In this document: one piece after another, positions 1 to 8,956 of the stretch
Position numbering within the stretch: the stretch's first letter is position 1
How the letters are laid out: each line of letters opens with the position of its first letter
Origin: Desulfosarcina alkanivorans
GTDB lineage: Bacteria > Desulfobacterota > Desulfobacteria > Desulfobacterales > Desulfosarcinaceae
Length of the DNA: 64,000 nt
Direction: 5' to 3'
Assembly (NCBI RefSeq): GCF_009688945.1
Contig: NZ_AP021874.1
Location: 6,200,001 to 6,264,000 of the forward strand
Program-made: the position numbers and the translations under genes
The notes under the pieces: generated by a model
Told to the model about the DNA's origin: nothing
Database searches by the model: none
What the model saw: the letters and a program-made list of their open reading frames with translations, nothing else

Positions 1-151
1 CGGCCAGGGCCTCCTTGGGGCTGACGATATCGGTGACCGCCAGCACTCCCATGACCAGCATGGCCAGGACTTCCAGGGGCGCCCATTCGGTGACCAGAAG
101 GACGATGACGGCCGTCAGGATGGCCAATACAGTGATGATTTCAGGGGACAT
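1..151 (-). CDS. SLC13-type permease, N-terminal fragment (cut by window edge)
   Basis: The reverse strand opens with ATG at 149-151 and reads MSPEIITVLAILTAVIVLL, a first membrane helix, then TEWAPLEVLAMLVMGVLAV, a second helix, then TDIVSPKEALA up to the window edge. This helix-PKEAL-helix start is typical of SLC13/CitT-type (sodium:dicarboxylate or sulfate) permeases that often carry TrkA-C domains. Only about 50 residues are visible, so substrate cannot be told. The reading frame is open to base 1 and the gene continues outside. The upstream side (152-653) is empty, so this gene has its own promoter there. Confidence 0.6.
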   Translation of the reverse strand, partial: MSPEIITVLAILTAVIVLLVTEWAPLEVLAMLVMGVLAVTDIVSPKEALA

Positions 152-653
152 AAGTGTTATAGCCTTTCAGCAGTGCTTTTGGCCGCCCATCCCGGTGGCC
201 GTATGCATGGATTGGTTTCAGGGTCGGCTGGCGCGGCGGCCCTGAGCGGGTGCCTCCACAATCATAAGGGATTGGCCCCGGTTTTCAACAGCGAAACACG
301 CTTACCTGAATTGCCAGCCCTGTCCGGGCTCCTCATGGTCATCGATGAGGAGGTGGATTTTTATCCTACAGCCCTTACCGCCGGTATGGAAACACCTTCT
401 TCGCGCCTGCGCAGAATGCACGGCTTCTCCTTGATCGATGCCGGCAATCGGAAACGGCCGTCATTCATGTTCAACACCTTACCATGCAGCCGGGGCAACG
501 TTTTTCCTGCCGGGGACCCGCGGGGCGGAAATAAACGGAATCGTCGCTCCTGAAAAAAACGAAATGGTCGTTGCCGAGCATCATTGCGGGCAAGGCATGA
601 CCAGCGCCCAGGAGTAGCGTATATCCCCACCCGTGCCTGACCGGCTGGGGGGA
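152..653. other. intergenic, no supported gene
   Basis: About 500 bases between the start of the permease gene and the end of the enoyl-CoA hydratase gene. Both neighbours run leftward, so it holds the permease promoter and the 3' end of the hydratase transcript. Open frames here lack a ribosome site and have compositions expected of shadows. No clear hairpin or repeat was seen. Confidence 0.5.
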
Positions 654-1508
654 TTACTTCGACCCTCCCGGCTGCCAATTCGGGCCTTCGGGCGGCGGAT
701 CCGGAAACGCCGGTGCCTGCCCGGTCAAAAAAGCGCCGATGCCGTGCAGGCACTCTCCGGAGGCGATCAGGTCCACTGCGGTGCGCCGTTCCATATCGAG
801 CGTTGCCTGCAGGGAAAGCTCTCGGCCGGCACGGATGACCGTCAGCGCACTTCTTACCGCCTGCGGGCCGTTGCGCATGATCGCTCCGGCCATTTCGACG
901 GCTGTTTCAAGGGCTTTTCCGGGTGGACTGATTCGATTGGCCAGGCCGATCCGCAGGGCCTCATCCGCGCCGACCCGTCGAGCGGTCAGGATCAGATCCG
1001 CCGAGGCCGCCGATCCGATCAGATGGGTCAGGGCCGCCCCCCCGCCCCAGTCCGGCATCAGTCCCAGCCGGACCTCGGAAAAACATAATTCCGCATCCGG
1101 ATCCATCACGCGAAGGTCGCAGCGAACGGCCAGTTCGGCGCCACCACCGAATGCGCTGCCGTTGATCGCCGCAATGATGGGTACGGGCAGTTCCACAAAA
1201 CGATCCACGGCCGACCGTACGACCCCGATCGATCGTTCAATGGGCCCCCTTTCCCCCTGCTCCAAGGCACCCATCATTTCGGCGACCATGGGGTTGTCCG
1301 GGTTGACATCGAATCCGGCACAAAAGGCGTCCGGCCCGGCCCCGGTGACGACCACCGCCCTCGGCAGGGGCGGCGTGGCGAGTTTTCGGGCGGCATCTTC
1401 CAGCGCCCGGAACATGGCCCGGTTAAACGCATTGCGCCGATCCGGACGCCGCAACGACACCAGCGCCAGCGGCCCCTTTTTTTCTACTGCAATCCCTTCG
1501 GATGCCAT
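654..1508 (-). CDS. enoyl-CoA hydratase/isomerase family protein
   Basis: A 284-residue crotonase-fold protein, predicted cytoplasmic, acting on acyl-CoA thioesters in fatty- or aromatic-acid degradation. The oxyanion-hole segments are visible (AFNRAMF region and AFGGGAELA), and both catalytic glutamates of true hydratases appear to be kept: the E of GGGAELA and the E of CFSEVRLG. A GxG-rich PDWGGG stretch follows, as in the family. The ATG at 1506-1508 is chosen because AAAGGAG precedes it at good spacing; an upstream in-frame ATG at 1550 has none. It stands alone, with no other beta-oxidation gene nearby, so its pathway is open. Exact substrate is unknown. Confidence 0.85.
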   Translation of the reverse strand: MASEGIAVEKKGPLALVSLRRPDRRNAFNRAMFRALEDAARKLATPPLPRAVVVTGAGPDAFCAGFDVNPDNPMVAEMMGALEQGERGPIERSIGVVRSAVDRFVELPVPIIAAINGSAFGGGAELAVRCDLRVMDPDAELCFSEVRLGLMPDWGGGAALTHLIGSAASADLILTARRVGADEALRIGLANRISPPGKALETAVEMAGAIMRNGPQAVRSALTVIRAGRELSLQATLDMERRTAVDLIASGECLHGIGAFLTGQAPAFPDPPPEGPNWQPGGSK

Positions 1509-1837
1509 GACTGCGATCTCCTTTTCAGGCTGCCTTTTTGAGAATGTCAAGGCGGATTATGCCCGCTCTGCGTGGCACACACATCCTAAGGGGATACCAG
1601 TGGGCCCGCTTAAAATCAACGGACATGGGCTTGACGGAAGTACCAAACCTGCAATGAGTCGGAAATTGTCTGCCTATCTGAAAATAGTGAGATCGCTATA
1701 TACTTCTTGTATACGGACACCAATCGTAGAAAAAATCAAGGCGGGGCGGGTTGGCCGGAAGAAGCGGCGGAAATTCAGGGCCATGTGCGTGGTTAAATAT
1801 GACGGCCTGATGTCGCTGCTTATGGCGAAGCGGAAAT
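1509..1837. other. intergenic, no supported gene
   Basis: About 330 bases between the hydratase start and the hairpin that ends the chemoreceptor gene. A basic, lysine/arginine-rich plus-strand stretch near 1730-1839 ends in MSLLMAKRK but has no ribosome site or recognisable domain; it could be a relic, but I cannot support it. Confidence 0.4.
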
Positions 1838-1873
1838 AAGCAGTTCCCCGCGGCTTGCCGCGGGGAACTGCTT
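1838..1873 (-). terminator. perfect 16-bp hairpin after the chemoreceptor gene
   Basis: Bases 1838-1853 (AAGCAGTTCCCCGCGG) are the exact reverse complement of 1858-1873, with a CTTG loop. It lies 32 bases beyond the chemoreceptor stop. There is no long T run on either side, so it may act as an mRNA 3' stabiliser as well as a terminator. Confidence 0.7.
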
Positions 1874-1904
1874 CAATCTGTATGCTTCAAGGGCATAAAA
1901 AAGG

Positions 1905-3557
1905 TTATATCTTAAACTGACCGACGAGAGTATTTAGTTCGGTCGCCATTTTCTTCAGATCCTCGGCATTGATGTTGACCTGTTCGCTGGAGTTGGAAAT
2001 TTCGCTGGCGCTTTGGCTGACTTCAGTTATGTTTGCGGAGATGCCGTTGGCAACGGACGAACTCTGGTTGACATTCTCGTTGACTTCCTGAATGCCTGTG
2101 GATGCCTGTGAAATGTTTTGGGCAATCTCCCGGGTGGCGGAGGATTGTTCATCCACCGACGTGGCAATGGTCCCCACGATTTCATTGATGTTATTGATGA
2201 CCGAGGAGATCTGGTCAATTTCGGTAACCGTGGAATCCGTGGTGTTCTGGACCTCTTCGATCTGGCGCTTGATATCCAGAGTAGCATCCGATGTCTGCTT
2301 GGCCAGTTCCTTGATTTCGTTGGCCACCACGGCAAAGCCCTTACCGGCCTCACCGGCCCGGGCCGCCTCGATGGTGGCGTTAAGGGCCAGCAAGTTCGTC
2401 TGCTCAGAAATTTCGGTAATGGTTTCAGTCACCTTGCCGATGGCTTGGGCGGCGATACCCAGGGCGCCCATTTTTTCAGAGGCGCTCCTTGCCTGGCTGA
2501 CGGCCGTGTTGGAAATCTTTTTTGCCTTGTCGGCATTTCCGGCAATCTCGGTAATCGTAGCGTTCATCTCCTCTGCCGCGGAGGCAACCATGGAAGTATT
2601 GGTGCTCGACTGTTCCATGGCGGCGGCGACATTGTTGAGATTGACGTTCATCTCCTCGGCCGAGGTCGCCACCGTCCTGGAATTGGATGACATCTCGACG
2701 GCCTCCGTGGACATATGGCCGGCCAACTCGGCCAGTTTGTTGGACGAATCGTTGAGAGATCCCGCATTGCTCAGGACATCACCGATGATGGCCTGCAGTT
2801 TTTCAATGAAGATGTTGAACCACTTGGCCATTTCGCCGATTTCATCCCTGGACCCGGCTTCCAGCCGCTTGGTCAGATCGCCTTCGCCTTCGGCGATGTC
2901 GCGCAGCATGCTGACCGTGTTGTTCAACGGACGGCTGATGGAACGGGTGACGATGAACCAGGCGAACAGCAGGGCTACTGCGACCACAACGGCAAATATC
3001 CCCACATTGACCATACGCTGGATTTTTGACTGGTCGCTGAGGGAGACCAGTTCGGTTTTTAAATCGTTAGCAAGAGCGGTTTTGTATTCCTCCAGCTTCT
3101 CACTGAGATGCTGGGTCTTTTTGGCCAATAAAGCCATCTGGGTTTCATCGATATTGCCTTCGCTCATCGCCGCATAGACTTTTTGGGCCGAGGCGGTGAA
3201 ATCGGCATGCTGTTGAAGGGTTTGCGACATATCCGCTTTTCTGGCCTGATCGATTCCCGGCATGCCGGCGATGGCCTCGAGGTTTTTGGCCACCTCGTCC
3301 GCCTTTTCCCGGGTCTTGGAAAAAATCGCGGATTCGCCCATGAGCACGGCATCGTTATACAGTTTGATCTGCTCGTCGAATGCGGTAACTGCGGCGCTGC
3401 CCATCATGCTGGCAGGGAATAAATCGTCCGATACGCCATGCAACCGGGTCTCGGTCTCCTGGCCCAAGTGGAACCCGATGGCCATGGAGAAAAAGTAACC
3501 GACGACCAGGATGCCGAGGCTGATCCATACTTTTTTGGCAATGCTGAGAAATTTCAT
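1905..3557 (-). CDS. methyl-accepting chemotaxis protein
   Basis: A 550-residue chemoreceptor of the inner membrane. Helix 1 is near residues 9-27 (ISLGILVVGYFFSMAIGF), followed by a helical periplasmic ligand domain of about 150 residues (4HB-like), helix 2 near 183-203, a HAMP segment (SRPLNNTVSMLRDIAEGEG) and the long cytoplasmic coiled-coil signalling domain with the hallmark hairpin EISEQTNLLALNATIEAAR. It would pass periplasmic signals to CheA/CheW. There is no C-terminal CheR-docking pentapeptide; it ends VGQFKI. It lies downstream of the porin and PstS-like genes in the same direction, which suggests these supply or bind its ligand. AAGGAAA precedes the ATG. Confidence 0.93.
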   Translation of the reverse strand: MKFLSIAKKVWISLGILVVGYFFSMAIGFHLGQETETRLHGVSDDLFPASMMGSAAVTAFDEQIKLYNDAVLMGESAIFSKTREKADEVAKNLEAIAGMPGIDQARKADMSQTLQQHADFTASAQKVYAAMSEGNIDETQMALLAKKTQHLSEKLEEYKTALANDLKTELVSLSDQSKIQRMVNVGIFAVVVAVALLFAWFIVTRSISRPLNNTVSMLRDIAEGEGDLTKRLEAGSRDEIGEMAKWFNIFIEKLQAIIGDVLSNAGSLNDSSNKLAELAGHMSTEAVEMSSNSRTVATSAEEMNVNLNNVAAAMEQSSTNTSMVASAAEEMNATITEIAGNADKAKKISNTAVSQARSASEKMGALGIAAQAIGKVTETITEISEQTNLLALNATIEAARAGEAGKGFAVVANEIKELAKQTSDATLDIKRQIEEVQNTTDSTVTEIDQISSVINNINEIVGTIATSVDEQSSATREIAQNISQASTGIQEVNENVNQSSSVANGISANITEVSQSASEISNSSEQVNINAEDLKKMATELNTLVGQFKI

Positions 3558-3742
3558 TATTTGGTTGTTTCCTTACCGATATTCCTGCGATCGTCTTTTA
3601 CGAGATGCGGCACCCGTTTTAAATGGAACAACTGTCAGTTTTCAGGCGGCCGGTCCCTACGGCAAGGGCGGTGTGTTCTATGGCGCCCCTGCCGCGGGGC
3701 AGGCTCGGTTGCTGGATCAACGATTGCGTTGATAGCAGCCGG

Positions 3743-5068
3743 TTAAAAGCTGAAGGTGACCTTGGCAGCAAACATCTGCCAATCTTCTTCAAACGTGTGG
3801 TTATTATTCGCATCCACGTTTTCCGCCAAGGGCAGAAGGGCCACACCTTCAAACTGGTGGCCTTCGAGCTTGATGGCCCAGTATTCGTTGATATCGAACC
3901 GTGTGGTTAGGCAAAAGTCTTTGTTATAGGCTCGATATTGCGGGTCAAGCGGCGCAAATGCACTCGCGGCGGCAGCGGAACCATCACGGTCATCCCTGTC
4001 CGGGTAGTACTCGGAGTAGTAGCCGCCCAGCTCGAACCAGTCGGTGAAGCGATAGGTGGCGCCCACATACCAGCCTTCGGATTTATTGTCAAAAGGTGCT
4101 CCTGATCCATTAAAGTCGGTCAAATCAAACGGTCCAAAAAACGTGTCAACTGGCCCTGCAGGATATGTATAAGTGCTAGCAATTGACACCTCACGGTTGC
4201 TCCAAGTGTACTCGGCCACCAGCACCAGGTTCTCCCATGTGTATTCGACGGAAGCGACGTAGTTTTCCGATTTCAACTCGGTATCATAATATCCTCCATA
4301 AGGCACAGGCATAAAAGACCACAGGCCTTCGCCTGCACCGGCATCGATAGTGGAGAACAGGTCCATCTCCGCATACTGGAAGGTGCCGCCAATCCGCAGG
4401 CCGTCCAGAGGCGTATCGTAAGTCAGGCTGAAAGCATACTTCTTGTCGACGTCGATATCCTCCGCCGTGACTGAGGTATCAATGGTATTGATGCCCATCA
4501 GCGACTGGGCCAGGGACTCATCGGCATCGATATTCTGGGTACCGACCATAGCCTGGTAGGAGATGCCGCCGAACCAGCCCAGATCGACATTGCCGTAAAG
4601 CCCGGCACCCATCAGGGAGAGCGCCGCATCACGTTCGATCTCGGGGTATACGCTCTGGGGCAGAAAGACCCAGGTGCGCACCATGTCCACATCGCGGCTT
4701 TCGTTGTACAGGCCGTGGGGGGCCTTGATCTTACCGACCCGGATGCCCAGCCAGTCTCTCCAACGGTAGTCGCCGTAGGCCCAGTCGAGGGTGACTTCGT
4801 TGTCACCGAAGTCACCCAGATCTCTGGAGAAGAGCTGCATGCCCACGTGCAGTTTGTCGGTCAACTCCTTGCCGAAGTTGATGCCGAATTCGTTGAACTC
4901 GAAGGTGCCGTCTTCGGTGCCGGTAACGAAGTTGTTATCTGAAGTGGATAAATAGCCCTGTGAAATGAAACCATGAATATCGACGCCCATGACTTCCGCA
5001 GCGTATGCGGAAGTGGTCAGAGTCAACAGGGTAAAGCCGATTAAGATATGTTTGAATGCGTTTTTCAT
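3743..5068 (-). CDS. outer-membrane porin, beta-barrel
   Basis: A 441-residue protein with a clear signal peptide (MKNAFKHILIGFTLLTLTT, cleavage after AYA near residue 23). The rest is rich in alternating aromatic/polar strands and ends in ...AAKVTFSF, the terminal phenylalanine signal for BAM insertion. It begins with a GVDIHGFISQGYL strand typical of DcaP/phosphate-selective-like trimeric porins. Its job is likely uptake of small anionic or polar solutes. It follows the PstS-like gene by 14 bases and precedes the chemoreceptor, giving a three-gene unit. AAGGAGAA precedes the ATG. Substrate is not told by the sequence. Confidence 0.82.
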   Translation of the reverse strand: MKNAFKHILIGFTLLTLTTSAYAAEVMGVDIHGFISQGYLSTSDNNFVTGTEDGTFEFNEFGINFGKELTDKLHVGMQLFSRDLGDFGDNEVTLDWAYGDYRWRDWLGIRVGKIKAPHGLYNESRDVDMVRTWVFLPQSVYPEIERDAALSLMGAGLYGNVDLGWFGGISYQAMVGTQNIDADESLAQSLMGINTIDTSVTAEDIDVDKKYAFSLTYDTPLDGLRIGGTFQYAEMDLFSTIDAGAGEGLWSFMPVPYGGYYDTELKSENYVASVEYTWENLVLVAEYTWSNREVSIASTYTYPAGPVDTFFGPFDLTDFNGSGAPFDNKSEGWYVGATYRFTDWFELGGYYSEYYPDRDDRDGSAAAASAFAPLDPQYRAYNKDFCLTTRFDINEYWAIKLEGHQFEGVALLPLAENVDANNNHTFEEDWQMFAAKVTFSF

Positions 5069-5082
5069 TATTCGTGTTCTCC

Positions 5083-5511
5083 TTACTGAATGGATAGGGT
5101 TTTTGCACTGCCAAGGTCAGCGCCGCCGGCCACATAGCCGATGGCACCGCCGGTTCCGCTCACCTGGCTGACCATCTCCTGATCGTTGGCTGCAGAGACA
5201 GGCATTTTACCCTTGCCGGTGAAAACCTGCTTTTTCCAGAACGTCTTGAACTGGTTGGCTGATTTGCCCACGTGGCCTTTCAAAAAGGCCTTATGGGTGG
5301 CCGCTTCATCGGAGGTGAAAAAAGTGATGCTCCCACCGCCGTCCCAGCTGGTTTTTTTACCTAAGAAAATGTTTTTGACGTCCGACGCGCTGAGTGAGTC
5401 CACCGGAACATCGGCATTGGCAATCAGTACAACATCCTGAGCGCCCACCGCCGGTACAACTAAAAAAACTGCGATTAGCAAAAAAAGAACCCAATTTTTC
5501 AAATACTGCAT
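5083..5511 (-). CDS. small PstS-like periplasmic binding protein
   Basis: A 142-residue protein with a signal peptide (hydrophobic LFLLIAVFLVVPAVGA, cleavage near residue 24) and a short phosphate-binding-protein-like fold: SLSASDVKNIFLGKKTSW is the family's 'Ls..el..IF.gk...W' motif, and GAIGYVAGG near the C-terminus matches the PBP 'v..tpGaIGYv' motif. It is about half the size of true PstS, so probably one lobe only. No ABC permease or ATPase is nearby; the neighbours are a porin and a chemoreceptor, suggesting ligand presentation or sensing rather than transport. AAAGGAGGA precedes the ATG, an excellent ribosome site. Confidence 0.8.
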   Translation of the reverse strand: MQYLKNWVLFLLIAVFLVVPAVGAQDVVLIANADVPVDSLSASDVKNIFLGKKTSWDGGGSITFFTSDEAATHKAFLKGHVGKSANQFKTFWKKQVFTGKGKMPVSAANDQEMVSQVSGTGGAIGYVAGGADLGSAKTLSIQ

Positions 5512-6178
5512 GTGAACATCCTCCTTTAAAATGATGCTGATTCCACATGGATCATTTTTTCAAGCGATATCGAAGCTTTCTGCAGCAAACTTCAGGGGTA
5601 TATCCATTGAAAGAACGGCACTGTGGCGTAAAAAACCGTGAGCTGGATTTTCTTCCAGAAGCAAAACTTTTCTTTTTCTTGGCTGCACGTTTTCGACAAT
5701 ATCGACGCCAAAGAAGAAAACTTTAGAAAAAGTAGTAATTGTTAGTTGGCCATACAGAGGGTTCTTGGTATCGGAGTTGTCATGCGAACTGGTCAGCAGG
5801 CATGGACGCTTTGGCTTGCCGGCATGGTCTAAGTTTTGAAACGTTCAACAATGGGGTTATCAACAGGAAATTTGATAAATTCCAATGATCATGAGTGCTT
5901 TTGATGATTATCTTGTTGGTGTGATCGAATTAACCGACACTGATGCATTGAAACGTATGATTTCAATTGCGTGATTTTTGGGAAGAAAGGCGCAGGAAAC
6001 TGATGCAGCAAGTTTTAACGAAAACCGAAGGCACTCCCAGGGTTATATTTGTGACCTGCACGGATCCTTGATTGGCAAGTAATCGGTGAGGCTCGCGTTA
6101 ATAACAGCTAAATTCGTGTGTGTTTTTAACGACTGAACTGCGTGATGGAAATGGTCCTTTGGCATATTCGGGCCGGCA
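5512..6178. other. intergenic, no supported gene
   Basis: About 670 bases that are more AT-rich than the genes around. They must hold the promoter of the leftward PstS-like/porin/chemoreceptor unit. No convincing reading frame, tRNA or repeat was seen; short frames near 6043-6306 are the wrong frames of the HD-GYP relic's 3' end. Confidence 0.45.
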
Positions 6179-7104
6179 TTAATTGGAAAAATACTGTTGT
6201 GTAATCGATTCCAGCTTCTGGTGCAGTGTTTCTTCAGAATTATTCGAAAACCGGTCATACAGGGATCTTGAAATGGTTGAAAAGGTGTCGAGGAGGATCG
6301 GATCAAAAAGCGTTCCGCGACCTTTTTCGATCGTTTTCATGGCTTCAGCAGGATTCGGTCACTGATGCCGATTTTGCCGACATCATGAAGGAATGCCCCT
6401 TTTATCAGTCCCCGGATCAGACTGCGGTCCAATCCGAGCGCCTCGGCCAGGGAAACCGAGCAGATGGTGACGCGGTAATTGTGAATGTCGGTATCGCTGT
6501 CCCGTTTGGCGATGGCACTTCCGAGAACCTGTAAAATTTCGATGTTTGATTTAAGCAGGTCCGCCGCCAGCTTGGACAACTGGCCGATGAGGGTCATGAT
6601 GATGGGATAAAGCGTCAAGGTGATCAGGGCCACAATGCCGATGGCCTCGACGGCGGTTCTGACGATACGCCCCTTGACCTCATCGATCGCCGCGGATGAC
6701 AATGCAAAGATGCCGTTGATGACGGCCACCTGCTCGTTTCTGCTGTTGGTGAGCGGATAGGCGAGCAGGATGTGCGGTTTTTTATCGATGCGGTGGAACG
6801 CGTACGCTTTTTTGTAGGACCCCGGCATCAGGTGGTCCCGTGTTTTCATAAACGTGTCGACGGCATCCGGATAGGTGCAGCTCGCATCCTTCTCCAGGAG
6901 TATTTTTTTCCCGTCGGCATCATAGATTCCCGCCGAAATCAAGGCGCCCAGCCCGAAGTTCAGTTTCCCCGCAATTAAAAGGACCTTCAGTTTGTTTCGA
7001 ATTGCCGTTTCGGTGGTCAGCGGGGGATGATCCAGCAACTGCCGGATTTCATCATTGAAACCGACCACGATAACACTGGCGCGTGAGCTGGCCAGACGAC
7101 CCAA
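6179..7104 (-). pseudogene. HD-GYP sensor phosphodiesterase with internal deletion
   Basis: The long frame (6337-7104, TTG start) encodes an extracytoplasmic sensor part, a membrane helix near residues 149-172 and the start of a HD-GYP domain: HNYRV, then AFLHDVGKIGISDRILLKP and a stop. Normally about 90 more residues follow, including HHE and the GYP motif. Instead a second frame opens at once, ATG overlapping the TGA at 6337-6340, reading MKTIEKGRGTLFDPILLDTF and ending at 6179. That is the known tail of HD-GYP domains (E.GrGthFDP.lv..F). So the centre of the catalytic domain, with the GYP and several metal ligands, is deleted with a frame change. The 5' end also looks short: an in-frame stop lies about 80 bases upstream. 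It could not hydrolyse c-di-GMP. Confidence 0.75.
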
Positions 7105-7906
7105 TCGATCAAATTCGTTCCCTCTGCAACCGCCGGGTTGAATGTGAAATGCCAGATTCGGCCAGTATGATACTATTTTCTGAAAAGTTCAAGGTCGGGT
7201 AGCATTCTCGAAAAATTGAAGCCATTGCCAACATGATGGATCGGCCCCGCGCCCGTTTCCTTCATCCCGCAGTGTAGAAACCGCCGGGACGCAATAACCC
7301 TCCCGTGCCCTCGCATGCAGGGTTTTGATCAGATGAGGGGGGTGGATTTTTACTTCCCTTCCCTGGCGCCTCAGGCCCGCGGATCCATTGGCCCCCATCC
7401 AGTGATTTTCTCCAAAACCATTTGCGGTTCAATGGGTTTGGCCAGCTGCCCCTGCCCGCCGCTCCGTTACATTGAATCCCTCCGCCCACGGCCCAGGGTC
7501 CATCTTTTTGGGCGACGACGGCCTGCTGAAGACAATGGCGGGGTGACCCGCACGACAAACGCTTATTGATAATCAGAATTATTTAAAAAACTACTTAAGT
7601 ATTGTTTCCGCCCTGCCGAAAAAGGATGAAAATGTAGGAAGCAGTTAAGGGGCGATTGCGTGTGGCGTCCAATAATTTATGCTTTTATAACGATCGGTTA
7701 GGATTCATTTTGTTAAAAAAGTGGCGCAGGGTTTTTTTGGGGAAGATGCCTGAACGGTGCTTCGCATACCTATCCAAAGCACCACCCCTCAAGGCTGCAC
7801 CGGCGATTTCTTCAGTCGCATGCCTGCGAACGTATTCACAGAAGATGAAAGGTTGTTCTGAACATCCCGTTTGGCAACCATTCAACCATCAGAAAGGAAC
7901 GTTATT
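7105..7906. other. intergenic with relics
   Basis: About 800 bases between the HD-GYP relic and the binding-protein gene. It holds a response-regulator tail relic (7371-7445) and, toward the right end, the promoter region for the rightward binding-protein/chemoreceptor pair. Open frames at 7656-7910 (+) and 7685-7885 (-) look like chance. Confidence 0.45.
7371..7445 (-). pseudogene. response-regulator receiver tail, relic
   Basis: The reverse strand reads LAKPIEPQMVLEKITGW and then stops. L(A/S)KPI is the conserved lysine-proline motif near the end of receiver domains, followed by the usual final helix. Upstream the frame is closed by a stop within about 15 codons and no aspartate region can be found, so only the last part of a receiver domain remains. 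Confidence 0.45.
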
Positions 7907-8872
7907 ATGAAAAGATTATTATCATTGGGCATGAGTCTGGTCACCGCTGCCGTTATGGTCACATCGGCCAACGCGTCACCCTATGCGGGCAAGAAGGTGC
8001 TCTTTATCGATTCCTATCATTCCGGCTACGCGTGGAGCGATGGCATCACCACCGGGGTGCAGCGGACCCTGGCCGATACCGGTGTGGACCTGAAGGTCAT
8101 CCACATGGACACCAAACGAAACACGGATGAAGCATTCAAAAAAGAGGCGGCCCTGAAGGCCAAGACGGTGATCGAGCAGTTCAAACCCGATGTGGTCATC
8201 GCCGCCGATGACAACGCTTCCCAATACCTGATTCAGCCATATTACGAGGACGCCAGCCTGCCCTTCGTTTTTTGCGGTGTCAACTGGGATGAGAAAGGGT
8301 ATGGATTTCCCTATAACAATGTAACCGGCATGGTGGAAGTCACCCCGATCCCCCAGTTGTTAGAGCAGCTGCAGCCGTTGGCCAAGGGGGACAAAATCGG
8401 TTTTCTCGGTCCCGACATCCTGACCGCCAGAAAAGAGGCCCAAAACTACAAAAAAGTTTTCGGGATGACGCTGACCGAATACTATGCCAAGGATTTTGAA
8501 GACTGGAAAAAGGGGTTCGCCGAACTTCAGGCCAAGGTGGATATACTGGTGATCGACTCTGACGGAGGACTTTATAAAACGCAGGCAGACGAGATGAAAC
8601 AGTTCGTGGAAGACAACACCAAAATCCCTTCCGGCGCGACTTATGATTTCATGGCCCCGTATGCGTTGATAACCTATGGCAAGGTTGCCGAAGAGCAGGG
8701 CGACTGGTCGGCTGGGGCGGCCCTGAAGATTTTGGCCGGTGATTCACCCAAGGATATTCCGGTCGCCAAAAACTCCCAGGGCAAGCTGATTGTCAACACC
8801 CGAATTGCCTCCAAAGCAGGCACGGATGTTCCCTTTGACATCCTTCAGTCGGCAGAAAAAGTTATCGAGTAA
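7907..8872 (+). CDS. ABC-type substrate-binding protein (ABC_sub_bind family)
   Basis: A 321-residue exported protein: signal peptide MKRLLSLGMSLVTAAVMVTS cleaved after ANA near residue 23, then a two-lobe periplasmic binding fold of the ABC sugar/amino-acid 'DUF534/ABC_sub_bind' type (KKVLFIDSYHSGYAWSDG start, VVIAADDNASQYL, LPFVFCGVNWDE, KIGFLGPDI). No permease or ATPase is next to it. Instead a dCache chemoreceptor follows 84 bases later, so the protein probably binds a ligand for sensing. The ATG at 7907 follows AGAAAGGA; the frame is open further upstream without a ribosome site. A hairpin separates it from the chemoreceptor gene. Confidence 0.85.
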   Translation: MKRLLSLGMSLVTAAVMVTSANASPYAGKKVLFIDSYHSGYAWSDGITTGVQRTLADTGVDLKVIHMDTKRNTDEAFKKEAALKAKTVIEQFKPDVVIAADDNASQYLIQPYYEDASLPFVFCGVNWDEKGYGFPYNNVTGMVEVTPIPQLLEQLQPLAKGDKIGFLGPDILTARKEAQNYKKVFGMTLTEYYAKDFEDWKKGFAELQAKVDILVIDSDGGLYKTQADEMKQFVEDNTKIPSGATYDFMAPYALITYGKVAEEQGDWSAGAALKILAGDSPKDIPVAKNSQGKLIVNTRIASKAGTDVPFDILQSAEKVIE

Positions 8873-8892
8873 TTCCTTGTATCTGCATCCCA

Positions 8893-8926
8893 ATTGCCGG
8901 CGGAACGTTGTCGCTCCGCCGGCAAT
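8893..8926 (+). terminator. hairpin between binding protein and chemoreceptor genes
   Basis: ATTGCCGGCGGA (8893-8904) and its exact reverse complement (8915-8926) enclose a 10-base loop. It lies 20 bases after the stop and 30 before the next ATG. Without a T run it more likely tunes the ratio of the two products (partial termination or mRNA protection) than ends transcription fully. Confidence 0.55.
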
Positions 8927-8956
8927 GGTCGCAACCCGCCAAAAGGAACCGGTAGG

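Noticed and set aside
739..1839. 366-codon plus-strand frame
   Set aside because: It is antisense to the enoyl-CoA hydratase gene, Ser/Arg/Pro-rich and has no ribosome site. A shadow of a GC-rich gene.
7656..7910. 84-codon frame upstream of the binding-protein gene
   Set aside because: No ribosome site, no signal or domain, and it runs over the clear start of the next gene.
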